A stretch of 55,057 nt of DNA from Prochlorococcus sp. AG-355-J23 (GTDB taxonomy: Bacteria; Cyanobacteriota; Cyanobacteriia; PCC-6307; Cyanobiaceae): NCBI GenBank assembly GCA_003278705.1, contig QCDR01000009.1:1-55057 (forward strand). Direction: 5' to 3'. The notes under the pieces are model-generated. The model was given only the letters and a program-made list of their open reading frames with translations. It ran no database searches and was not told the DNA's origin. This document shows, piece after piece, positions 27,745-36,218 of the stretch; positions within the stretch are counted from its first letter, which is position 1; every line of letters begins with the position of its first letter. The position numbers were made by a program, and so were the translations under genes.

Positions 27745-28596
27745 TTATTTAATAAGCTCAGAATTAAGCAATGAAATATACACTTTACTGACTATAGAAA
27801 CTGATATTAAGCTAAACAATAAACCACCATATGAATCATGAAAAAAGTTAAACATATCATCTTTATAATTAGTTTCAATTGAAACAATTAATGCAAGTAA
27901 TACATTTCTTAAAATATTCATCAACACAGGTACAACTATCGTAAGCAAAGTAATTAATCTAATGTTTCTTAAAGTCTTTAATTTAAACATCATAAAAAAT
28001 ATATATGTAGTACAAATCACAAAGAATAAATTATCCGCCCCAAGGCAAGCCTCTCCTATAATGAGTTCAGATTGATTAATAAAAATGCTTTCTCCTATTA
28101 ATATTGGCTCCTTTCCCATAGAGAATAAAATAATCCATGTAAAATATTTAGTTAATGGTAAAAGTAAAAAATTTAATAAAAAGACAAATGCTCTTCTGAA
28201 AGGTAATAGTAAGGAAATACTTACTACATTTTTATAAAGATTAATATCTTCACTTTCATAAAGAAAAAGTAAAATAGAAAAAATTCCACTTGGTAAAAGT
28301 AAGTAATAAAATTTATCTTCAACCGTTTTTAAAAATGATGACCTCGCTAAAATAGCAATTAAAAGACTAATTCCTAAATATCTTATTATTCCTTTATCCT
28401 GCCTAAAAAATTCTATTTTCTTATTTCTATCTTCCAGTAAAATGATAATACCTAACGATAGCAGTAAATTAAGTAGTTGAATTCTGTAATCTGCAGAGAT
28501 CTGGTATAACTTAAAAGCATTAAATCCAAGAAATGAGAATATATATAAATTAGAAGAATTAATAAATTGTTTAACTTTATAAGGTAAATTTATCAT
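27745..28596 (-). CDS. Exosortase family membrane transpeptidase
   Basis: A 283-residue integral membrane protein with about eight hydrophobic helices. The three invariant exosortase residues are in place: Cys184 in GEACLGADNLFF, Arg230 in PVLMNILRNVLL and His253 in FFHDSYGGLLF. Exosortases cut proteins with a PEP-CTERM tail, in species making extracellular polymers. Its presumed substrate is encoded two genes upstream in the same operon, and its start overlaps the intervening membrane protein gene by ATGA. The motif EACLGADN differs from the proteobacterial EACSGLR, fitting the cyanoexosortase branch. Confidence 0.85.
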   Translation of the reverse strand: MINLPYKVKQFINSSNLYIFSFLGFNAFKLYQISADYRIQLLNLLLSLGIIILLEDRNKKIEFFRQDKGIIRYLGISLLIAILARSSFLKTVEDKFYYLLLPSGIFSILLFLYESEDINLYKNVVSISLLLPFRRAFVFLLNFLLLPLTKYFTWIILFSMGKEPILIGESIFINQSELIIGEACLGADNLFFVICTTYIFFMMFKLKTLRNIRLITLLTIVVPVLMNILRNVLLALIVSIETNYKDDMFNFFHDSYGGLLFSLISVSIVSKVYISLLNSELIK

Positions 28597-29237
28597 TCTT
28601 TATATTTAAAAGAAGATAATTTGAATAATCCATATGTCCAAACTAAAGACATAAGAAACACTTTTAGATTACTTTTTAATAATACAAATTTTGCTTTTGA
28701 ATTGGCTTTATTTAAATCTTTTATAAACTTTTTCTTTTTAATATCTAAAGATTTATTTTGGTCAGCTAGTTTATCGTTAAGAATATTTTCATTACTTTCA
28801 TTATTTTCTTTAATTTTTGATAATACCTTTTCTTGATATATTTCATATTTTTGCTCAATTTGATTAAATTCAAACATGTATAAATTATTTACTTGTCTTA
28901 GACCATTAAAAAATAAAAAAAACTGAGCTATTGCTAAAAACAAAAAGAAATAAACTCCAAATTTGGAAAACTTATCTATCAGTTGAATATTATTAATTTG
29001 TATATTGGTTAAGTCATCATTCTCATTAGCATTTCTTTTTAAAAGAAAAAACGCACAAAGTTTAAGAGAACCCAAACCTAATAATAATAATGAAGCAGTA
29101 TCTACAAATAGCGTTGATACAGCTACAAACCAAGAATTTGTAGAATAATTTATCGGAATTATATTAAAGAAGTTTACTAAAAGAAAAGCTGATAAAAAAG
29201 TTCTCCCAATTAAGATAAGAAAAAAATCAATTCTCAA
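28593..29237 (-). CDS. Exosortase-associated membrane protein, HpsJ-like candidate
   Basis: A 214-residue protein with two N-terminal helices (residues ~5-26 and 37-62), a third near 93-112, a Lys/Glu/Asn-rich coiled-coil-like region about 120-180 and a C-terminal helix near 188-206. This arrangement recalls cyanobacterial HpsJ-type proteins linked to exosortases, but identity is uncertain. The start is TTG at 29237, one nt after the substrate gene's stop; an in-frame TAA 12 nt upstream rules out anything much longer. It is placed between a PEP-CTERM-like substrate and the exosortase, so a role in presenting or anchoring the substrate is plausible. Confidence 0.55.
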   Translation of the reverse strand: MRIDFFLILIGRTFLSAFLLVNFFNIIPINYSTNSWFVAVSTLFVDTASLLLLGLGSLKLCAFFLLKRNANENDDLTNIQINNIQLIDKFSKFGVYFFLFLAIAQFFLFFNGLRQVNNLYMFEFNQIEQKYEIYQEKVLSKIKENNESNENILNDKLADQNKSLDIKKKKFIKDLNKANSKAKFVLLKSNLKVFLMSLVWTYGLFKLSSFKYKE

Positions 29238-29238
29238 T

Positions 29239-29838
29239 TTAGTTGATTATTAATTTTTTATGATTCTTATATTTCCTTTTAAGTGTTTTCATTGAGGAAA
29301 AAGCTGAAAGTAAACCAAAAATTGGTAATGGGCCTGGACTATGATAAGTGATTGTGTTCAATTCGAAATCATCGTCAATAGTTCCACCTATATTGTTAAC
29401 TTCTTGCGTATTCCTTAAAAAGTTTGTACCCATAAAGAACGATCCATCACTATCAGATCTAAACGCTATATCTGTTAACTCAGTTGTTAGATCGGCTACA
29501 CTAAAGTCTGGAGTGCCAGTATATTCAATTCTTACCCTAGCAAAATCTGTATCATTAAAATTATCTGAATTTATTGTAGATACTACTTCAGTAGTGTTAT
29601 CAGTGTGTGTGAAGGTTATGTTGGTTATAAAACTACCAGCTCCAAAAGAATATACCCCATTAGGATAGTTACTTGGTATGAGAAAGTCGTCATCAAAAGT
29701 AACTGTACCTACTAGAGTATTGCCATGATCTGAAGGGTTATAATTTAAGACATGAGTATAAATAGTCGCATTTACCTTATTGGTATTAAAAATACCAATT
29801 AAAACAGCTCCTAAACCAGCGACTAGTAATTTTTTCAA
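29239..29838 (-). CDS. Secreted protein with PEP-CTERM-like sorting tail
   Basis: A 199-residue exported protein. It has a signal peptide (KKLLVAGLGAVLIGIF, probable cleavage near NATIY at about residue 24), a beta-rich Thr/Asp/Asn-rich body, and a tail from residue 167: SPGPLPIFGLLSAFSSM followed by the basic KTLKRKYKNHKK. A PLP motif, a short hydrophobic helix and a basic end form the cyanobacterial version of the PEP-CTERM signal. The start is TTG; an in-frame TAA lies 12 nt upstream. The exosortase is encoded in the same operon, so this is very likely its dedicated substrate. The function of the mature domain is unknown. Confidence 0.82.
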   Translation of the reverse strand: MKKLLVAGLGAVLIGIFNTNKVNATIYTHVLNYNPSDHGNTLVGTVTFDDDFLIPSNYPNGVYSFGAGSFITNITFTHTDNTTEVVSTINSDNFNDTDFARVRIEYTGTPDFSVADLTTELTDIAFRSDSDGSFFMGTNFLRNTQEVNNIGGTIDDDFELNTITYHSPGPLPIFGLLSAFSSMKTLKRKYKNHKKLIIN

Positions 29839-29935
29839 GATAAAAATTTACTTTAGACAAATATAATAAAGTTTAATGTAATATGCAAGATTTTGTTAAA
29901 TACATGTGACAGTAATTGTTTAGTTCTATGTATAG

Positions 29936-30391
29936 TTATTGTGAGTTTATAAAGTTTATTTGTTGTAAATGCAAATTTGTTGATTTATTCTGTTGCTTTA
30001 CATAATCACAGGCTTGAATCAATGACAAACCTTTAGTCTTATTTAAGTAAGCAATACTTATGAGCGGTGATCTTTCAGCAGCGGCATGACAATGCATAAA
30101 AACAGGGCCAAATTTAATTAATTTCTCCAACTCCAAGACTGCTTTTTCTATTTCAGCTTTATTTGAGAACCTACCAAACTTATGATCAGGTAATTGAACG
30201 TTAACATAATTAAATTCATTAACTAAAAGTAAGTATTTATTTTTATCAATTTTTAGAAAATCATTTCCATTTCTCAAATCCAAAATTGACTTTATTTCTT
30301 TTTTTTGGAGAAATTTTTTATCATCTGGCGTTATAAGTGGTGTTCCAATAGCTAAGTTATTAATAGAAATCCAATTAAAAAGCATATTCAA
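29936..30391 (-). CDS. Dual-specificity-type protein phosphatase
   Basis: A 151-residue cysteine phosphatase. The P-loop is HCHAAAERS with Cys101 and Arg107 (C-x5-R), and a candidate general acid is D69 in QLPDHKFGRFS. The fold order (SILDLRNG near residue 35, acid loop, P-loop, C-terminal helices) matches dual-specificity phosphatases rather than the low-molecular-weight Wzb class. The Wzc-like tyrosine kinase gene lies 21 nt upstream in the same direction, so it probably dephosphorylates that kinase's tyrosine tail. An internal Met at codon 3 is an alternative start. Confidence 0.82.
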   Translation of the reverse strand: MNMLFNWISINNLAIGTPLITPDDKKFLQKKEIKSILDLRNGNDFLKIDKNKYLLLVNEFNYVNVQLPDHKFGRFSNKAEIEKAVLELEKLIKFGPVFMHCHAAAERSPLISIAYLNKTKGLSLIQACDYVKQQNKSTNLHLQQINFINSQ

Positions 30392-30412
30392 TTAAAAACC
30401 ATATTAAGGGAT

Positions 30413-32629
30413 TTAGAAATCAATCCATTTCAAAAATGCTTTAAAACGCTCAATTAACTTTGACTTAATATTACTTTTAATATCACTTTCTTTTTTAGAT
30501 TTAGATTCATTATTACCAGAATAATAAGAATATAGAGTTTTATCATAATTACTATAGTAGTTATAACCTGAACCTGTAGATTGTTCTTTTAAACTGTTAG
30601 TTATTAAACCTAAATTGGTATTTGAAGAGGCCAAATTTTTAACAGTTTTTTTCGCAACGTTTTTGTCAACATCATCAATAGAGACAATAAAAAAAATAGA
30701 ATCACAATAATTACTTACAATTTTTGCATCAGATAGTCCTTGAGAAGGTGGGGCATCATAAAAAACATAATCAAAATCAGACTCAATAAATAATGAATTA
30801 ATTTCTTTCATTCGTTCTGAAGAAAGGAGATTAATAGGATTTGGCGGCTTTATTCCAGCTGTAATGAGATATAAATTTTTATTAGGGGAGGGTAATATTA
30901 CATCTTTTAAATTTAAACTTTTATCAGTAAGTAAGTTTGAGAAACCGATCATATTGTCAATTTCAAAAAAATTATGAATGTTTGGTCTTCTTAGGTCAGA
31001 GTCAATTAGCAAAACTTTTTTACCAAGTTCAGCAAAAGTTTTAGCCAAAATAGCCGATACAGTAGTTTTTCCCTCTCCTTTCTGAGAGCTTGTTACAACA
31101 TAAGAATAATTTTTTTTCTCGTCAGCATTAAGAAATCTTATTGAAGTAGCAAGATTTCTAAATGCCTCAGAACATAAAAATTTATTTAATTCAATTTTTT
31201 CAATTTGATCTTTATCTATATTTTCTTCATTATTATTTTTAATATTAGTTATGTAAGGAATAAAACCTAAAGTTGAAAGTTGAAATTTTTTAAATTCTGT
31301 ATCGACTTCATCAGGATTATGAAAAACTCTATCAAAAAATTCTTTAAAATAAGATACTAATAATCCTAAAAATAAAGCAACTAAAAGATGTCTAATGGAT
31401 TCCTTTTGGATGTTTGGGCTAATTGGATTAGAAGATACTTTTGGTTTCTCAATTATGCTCCATGGCAATGACTTTTGTGCTAGTTGCAATTGAAAATTTT
31501 CTTTAGCAGAAATTAAACCATCAAGATTCTTTTTTGAGAGATCTAACTTTCTCGTTAACTTGTTATATTCACTGATTATATTTGGTAGTAATTGCAATTC
31601 TTTTTTGATTTCAAGGAGACGCGTTTTAGATATGGCTATTTCTGAATTATTAGACGCTATTGCAAGATTAATAGCTAACAGTTGTTTTTCTCTAATTTCT
31701 GGTAATAAAATTTTTAATCTTTCTTTGATGTTTTTAATAACTATTGAATTTGGTTTGTATTTGGTTTTTGAATTTGCCAATTCAGCTTCTAATATTTGAT
31801 ACTTATTTATTAAATCTTGGTCATACCCTTTTACCAAAATTCCTAAATTATCTAAAGTCTCAGAGAAACCAGAAGTTTCAATTCTATTTAATTTCAGATC
31901 TGCTTTTATTTTTTCTAATTTATCGATATTCTCTTTATAGTTTTTTATGCTATTTTGTGTTTGAAGTTTTCTTAATTCTGTATTATTAATATCTTTAATA
32001 GGATCGATTAAATTATATTTCCTTTGAAAATTTTCTAACTCCTCTTGAATTAAAAAAGTCTTCATTTCTAGGCTTGGATATTCTTGATCAAGAAATTCCA
32101 TTCCTGATTTTAATCTCAACTGACGCTGCTCGCTTGCTGCCATTAAATATCTTTTGGTTAATTTTTCGAGTATTATTTTATTTTGGATTTTGTTTTTTCC
32201 TTGCACTTTAACAACAAGAATTCCTCTTGATATAAATGGTTTAATCCCATCAAGAGCTATTGATATCCTGTTTTTTAAGGCATTACTTGATAATCCAAGC
32301 TCTTTTGCTACTGGATCAAGAACATATTCGCTTTTTAGATATTGAACCAATGTTGGTAACTCACTATAAGTCTGATTAAAAGCAAGTCTTTCTACAACGT
32401 TTCCTCTACTAGGATTGAGGCCGTCAATAGGATCCTTAATTAAAACGGAAAATGATCCAATATATACTGGTTGGGTAAAATATTTTTTAACTGTATTAAT
32501 GAATAAAATACTAAAAATCAATGATGAAGTTAGGAAAAAGATTTTCTTTCTTCTATTCAAAAATTGTATAATTTCTTCAAAATTTATAATTTTAATTTCT
32601 TCTTCTATAGATTTAGAAATATTGCTCAT
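30413..32629 (-). CDS. Polysaccharide copolymerase / bacterial tyrosine kinase (Wzc-like)
   Basis: A 738-residue inner-membrane protein that regulates chain length and export. It has an N-terminal Wnt/Wzz domain with a first helix at residues 30-47 and a second at about 412-428, a long periplasmic coiled-coil region between them, then a cytoplasmic kinase. Walker A is SSQKGEGKTT at 514-523, Walker A' LLIDSDLRRP at 540-549, Walker B FYDAPPSQG near 627. Seven tyrosines at 689-703 form the autophosphorylation cluster. It diverges from the Wza-like gene with a 99-nt gap, so the two are likely regulated together, and its product should partner the phosphatase downstream. Confidence 0.93.
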   Translation of the reverse strand: MSNISKSIEEEIKIINFEEIIQFLNRRKKIFFLTSSLIFSILFINTVKKYFTQPVYIGSFSVLIKDPIDGLNPSRGNVVERLAFNQTYSELPTLVQYLKSEYVLDPVAKELGLSSNALKNRISIALDGIKPFISRGILVVKVQGKNKIQNKIILEKLTKRYLMAASEQRQLRLKSGMEFLDQEYPSLEMKTFLIQEELENFQRKYNLIDPIKDINNTELRKLQTQNSIKNYKENIDKLEKIKADLKLNRIETSGFSETLDNLGILVKGYDQDLINKYQILEAELANSKTKYKPNSIVIKNIKERLKILLPEIREKQLLAINLAIASNNSEIAISKTRLLEIKKELQLLPNIISEYNKLTRKLDLSKKNLDGLISAKENFQLQLAQKSLPWSIIEKPKVSSNPISPNIQKESIRHLLVALFLGLLVSYFKEFFDRVFHNPDEVDTEFKKFQLSTLGFIPYITNIKNNNEENIDKDQIEKIELNKFLCSEAFRNLATSIRFLNADEKKNYSYVVTSSQKGEGKTTVSAILAKTFAELGKKVLLIDSDLRRPNIHNFFEIDNMIGFSNLLTDKSLNLKDVILPSPNKNLYLITAGIKPPNPINLLSSERMKEINSLFIESDFDYVFYDAPPSQGLSDAKIVSNYCDSIFFIVSIDDVDKNVAKKTVKNLASSNTNLGLITNSLKEQSTGSGYNYYSNYDKTLYSYYSGNNESKSKKESDIKSNIKSKLIERFKAFLKWIDF

Positions 32630-32728
32630 CAGATTAATTGTAATAAAAAAATATTAAATGCTAATTCATATAATACAATAGACTAATTAATTGAAACAGA
32701 CTTCAATATCTTTTAGAATACTTAAAGT

Positions 32729-33838
32729 ATGGATAATTTAAAAAAATTTACTAAATTTGGTGAATTGTTTAATTTAAATTTACAAAAAAAGATACTTTAT
32801 CCAATCATTTTTTTTAGTATTTTTTTAAATCCTCTTTTAATACGAGCCTCTGATGAAATAAAAAGTGATAAAGAAAATAATATTTTAATTAAATATACCG
32901 AAAGTACAAATGAATTACAAAAGGATCAGTATTTACTTGGGACTGGAGATAATTTACAGCTAAGAGTTATAGGTGTGCCTGAATTAAATTCAATTATAAA
33001 TATTCTTAATGATGGCACTACCACCATCCCCATACTGGGCATTACAAACATTAGTGGAATGACCATTAATGAAGCGAAATTGCATTTAGAAAAACTTTTA
33101 TCAGATGAACTTATAAATCCTAAAATTGATTTAATACTCTTAAATGCAAGACCAATAAAAATTTCAATTATTGGAGAGGTTATAAGACCTGGGATATATA
33201 AATTGCCAATGAATACTAATGATTTGCCTTCATTAATAAATGCAATTGAAAAAGCGGGTGGTGTAACTTCTAAAGCTGACTTAATGAGTATTGAACTTAA
33301 ACGCAGACTTCCAGGTCAGACAATTAGATTCAAAAAAACTTCATTAAATTTTAAAGATTTACTTTCGAAAGGAGAGCAACAAAATAACCCATACTTATTT
33401 GACGGAGATGTTATTACAATAAACGTGGCGAAGAAAATTGATAAGGAAATCATCTCTCTCGCTTCAAGTAGTCTTTCGCCCGAAACTATTAGAGTTAACT
33501 TTTTGGGCGAAGTTAGATCTCCTGGGGTTAAAAAATTAGCTTCGAACAGCACGTTAATAGAAGGTATTTTATCAGCTGGAGGATTTAATAACACAAGAGC
33601 CAATTATAAATTCGTTGAAATATTGAGAATAAATAGAAATGGTAATGCTTTTAAGAAAAGATATAAAATAAGTTTAGGGAGTAATTATTCAGAAAAAAAT
33701 AATCCAATACTTAATAATGGTGATTCAGTGTGGGTCAAGAAAAATAAATTCGCAAAAATGACTGATTCCATAGGGTTAGTAGCCGCCCCTCTAAAGGATA
33801 TTGTAACTATATGGACGTTTTTCAGGCTTACTGATTAA
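32729..33838 (+). CDS. Outer-membrane polysaccharide export protein (Wza/OPX-like)
   Basis: A 369-residue protein with an N-terminal hydrophobic segment (residues ~21-38) and RASDEI signal-peptidase-like junction. The poly_export domain is YLLGTGDNLQLRVIGVPELN, followed by SLBB repeats, IKISIIGEVIRPGIYKL and VNFLGEVRSPGVKKL. I see no lipobox Cys, unlike enterobacterial Wza. It would form the periplasmic/outer-membrane channel through which the Wzc-regulated polysaccharide leaves. It is divergent to the Wzc-like gene. A TAGAAT box at 32714-32719 lies only 10 nt before the ATG, so the mRNA could be nearly leaderless. Confidence 0.9.
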   Translation: MDNLKKFTKFGELFNLNLQKKILYPIIFFSIFLNPLLIRASDEIKSDKENNILIKYTESTNELQKDQYLLGTGDNLQLRVIGVPELNSIINILNDGTTTIPILGITNISGMTINEAKLHLEKLLSDELINPKIDLILLNARPIKISIIGEVIRPGIYKLPMNTNDLPSLINAIEKAGGVTSKADLMSIELKRRLPGQTIRFKKTSLNFKDLLSKGEQQNNPYLFDGDVITINVAKKIDKEIISLASSSLSPETIRVNFLGEVRSPGVKKLASNSTLIEGILSAGGFNNTRANYKFVEILRINRNGNAFKKRYKISLGSNYSEKNNPILNNGDSVWVKKNKFAKMTDSIGLVAAPLKDIVTIWTFFRLTD

Positions 33839-33877
33839 AAATTTAAGTATTTAATAAAATTAATAGCAAATAATTAA

Positions 33878-35017
33878 ATGATCAAATTTAAAAAAAAATC
33901 AAAAATTGATTTAATTATTTTTTTAGATGATTTTACTGCTGAAGGTTGTCCAATTCTGGCTCTAAATTTAATCGATGAATTAAAGAAAAAAAAATTAAGT
34001 TCGTTGGTAATAAGATTTCATAATAAAAACAATGAACTCTTGGATCAATTTAATTCAAGAGGCATTGCAACTAAATCGATGGATTTAAAGAAGGGCTTGA
34101 GGAGATACCTAACAATTTTATTTTATTCCTACAAAATATGCCTCAAATATAATCCAAGAAGTATCATTTCATTTCCTCTAGGTTGGCACTCATTTATTGC
34201 AATAGGTTCAAAATTTGCAGGAGTAAAAACAATTTGTGCTCATGCTGGCAATCCAGCTCCAAAGCTTAATAATATAAATGCTTTAAAATTCTTTTTGCTA
34301 ATCAATCTAGGAAGATTATTTACGACTAAAATCATATGTTGTAGTGAATATATAAGAAGAACAGTAATAAAAAGATTTTTTTTATTTAAGGAAGAAACAA
34401 CATTTATATATAATTCATTTGATGATGAAAAATTTAAAATTCATAAAAAAAATAAAAATTTGGGATCCCAAATCGACAAGGAAATTTTAATTGGAATGGT
34501 GGGCAGACTTGAAATTCACAAAGATCAAAAAACATTAATAAAGGCAATAAATATATTGAAGAAAAAAAAATATAAAACAAAGTTGTTACTTATTGGAGAT
34601 GGCACAGAAAAACTTCATTTAAAAAAGTTAGTTAATAAATTAGAAATTAATAAAGAAGTACTATTTCTTGGAGCTAAAGATGACGTTTCCTTAATTTTAG
34701 ATGAATTAGATATCTTTGCCTTCTCAACTACACAAGATGAGGGATTTGGGATAGCCTTAGCAGAAGCGATGGGGAAAGGTATTCCTATAATTGCTTCGGA
34801 TGTAGATGCTTGCAGGGAAATCTTATTAAATGGGGAATGTGGCTTGCTAGTAAAACCTCTTTCTTCAAAAGAAATGGCATGTGGAATTGAAAGGATTCTG
34901 AAATATAAAGAAGAAACAACTTTAAGAAAGGAAAAGGCATATATACATGCAATAAAAAATTTTACTAAATCACAAATGGCTAATAATTATATTTCTCAAT
35001 TAAAGTTAAATAATTGA
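33878..35017 (+). CDS. Family 4 glycosyltransferase
   Basis: A 379-residue GT-B enzyme. N-terminal IIFLDDFTAEGCPILALNL, donor-domain MVGRLEIHKDQKTLIKAI, LLLIGDGTEK, FLGAKDDV and the E-x7-E motif DEGFGIALAEAMGKGIPIIAS, then DACREILLNGECGLLVKP. It is a clear paralogue of the minus-strand enzyme at 51394, sharing FAFSTT.DEGFGIAL, IPIIASDV.ACRE and the following glycine loop. Sugar specificity is unknown. It follows Wza, opening a run of assembly genes. Confidence 0.9.
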   Translation: MIKFKKKSKIDLIIFLDDFTAEGCPILALNLIDELKKKKLSSLVIRFHNKNNELLDQFNSRGIATKSMDLKKGLRRYLTILFYSYKICLKYNPRSIISFPLGWHSFIAIGSKFAGVKTICAHAGNPAPKLNNINALKFFLLINLGRLFTTKIICCSEYIRRTVIKRFFLFKEETTFIYNSFDDEKFKIHKKNKNLGSQIDKEILIGMVGRLEIHKDQKTLIKAINILKKKKYKTKLLLIGDGTEKLHLKKLVNKLEINKEVLFLGAKDDVSLILDELDIFAFSTTQDEGFGIALAEAMGKGIPIIASDVDACREILLNGECGLLVKPLSSKEMACGIERILKYKEETTLRKEKAYIHAIKNFTKSQMANNYISQLKLNN

Positions 35018-35064
35018 ATAGAATGAGATAAACCTTATAATTGATAAAAAAAGATTAAATTGTT

Positions 35065-36213
35065 TTGCTGAATTTGTTAATAACAACAGAAAAAATAGGA
35101 CCTTATCATAATTCTAGATATAAAGCATTATCCGACGAAATTAATCTCAATATTGGTGTAATACAATTTAATCCCCAATCGAATAGATACTTGTGGGAAG
35201 AAAATTCAAATTATAATTATAAAGTATTTAATATTGATAATTACAGTTCTAAGAAAGAAATAAAAAATCAAATTAGAAAAATCTTAGAAATATTCAAACC
35301 AAATATATTTATAATTGAGGGTTGGGATCAGAAAATAAATAAATATATTATTTTCTTATCTAATTATCTCAATATTCCATCTATAATTTTATCCGATAGT
35401 AGATATAAAAGTCGTAAAAGATATATTTTCAAAGAGTTAATAAAAATTATTTTATTAAAAGGTATTAGTTCCGCATTGGTTGCAGGCAAAGAAAGCAAGG
35501 AATATTTAATAAAGTTGAAATTCAAAAAAGAAAATATATTCAAACCTTATGATGTAGTGGATAATGAATATTTTTCTAATTTTAGAATTGATAAAAAAAT
35601 TACGAGCAATAACTATATATTAAGTGTCTCAAGATTTAGCCACGAAAAAAATATTATTATGATTATTAAGGCATTTGAAATATATAAAAAATCAAGAGGA
35701 AAACTTGAGTTATTACTTATTGGTTCAGGACCTGAAGAAAATTTGATCCGTTACCATATCAACAAATCAAAATATAGAAAATCAATTCATATTAAACCTT
35801 GGCAACAAATAGATAAATTACCTTATTATTATAAAATTTCAAAAGTTCTTGTTTTTGCGAGTACAAACGACACTTGGGGCTTAGTGGTAAATGAAGCATT
35901 AGCTTCAGGATTAGTATGCTTGGTAAGCAGAGAATGTGGATGCTGTACTGACTTAATTGATGATGGTTTAACAGGATGGGGTTTTGATCCACATGACGAG
36001 TATCAGCTTAGTAACCTATTCCACAAATCAGAAAGAATTAATCAAGATGAATTAAAAATAATGAAAAGACAAATTAAAAATAAAATGAAAAATTATGATT
36101 TAGATAATTATGTCTTATCTGTCAAAAAAGCATCATTAAATTCTCTTAAAAATCCTAAATATTCTAAGCTTTCTTTAATAATCTCATTATTACTTTTTTG
36201 GTTTCATAAATAA
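35065..36213 (+). CDS. Family 4 glycosyltransferase
   Basis: A 382-residue GT-B enzyme. N-terminal NLLITTEKIGPYHNSRYKAL, donor-domain LSVSRFSHEKNIIMIIKAF, LLLIGSGPEEN, HIKPWQQIDKLPYYYKIS and VFASTNDTWGLVVNEALASGL. Start is TTG at 35065: an in-frame TAA lies at 35056-35058 and no ATG is near. The acidic E-x-x-x-x motif is NEALASGL rather than the fuller E-x7-E. Function beyond glycosyl transfer cannot be told; gap to next gene 5 nt. Confidence 0.85.
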   Translation: MLNLLITTEKIGPYHNSRYKALSDEINLNIGVIQFNPQSNRYLWEENSNYNYKVFNIDNYSSKKEIKNQIRKILEIFKPNIFIIEGWDQKINKYIIFLSNYLNIPSIILSDSRYKSRKRYIFKELIKIILLKGISSALVAGKESKEYLIKLKFKKENIFKPYDVVDNEYFSNFRIDKKITSNNYILSVSRFSHEKNIIMIIKAFEIYKKSRGKLELLLIGSGPEENLIRYHINKSKYRKSIHIKPWQQIDKLPYYYKISKVLVFASTNDTWGLVVNEALASGLVCLVSRECGCCTDLIDDGLTGWGFDPHDEYQLSNLFHKSERINQDELKIMKRQIKNKMKNYDLDNYVLSVKKASLNSLKNPKYSKLSLIISLLLFWFHK

Positions 36214-36218
36214 TAAAA

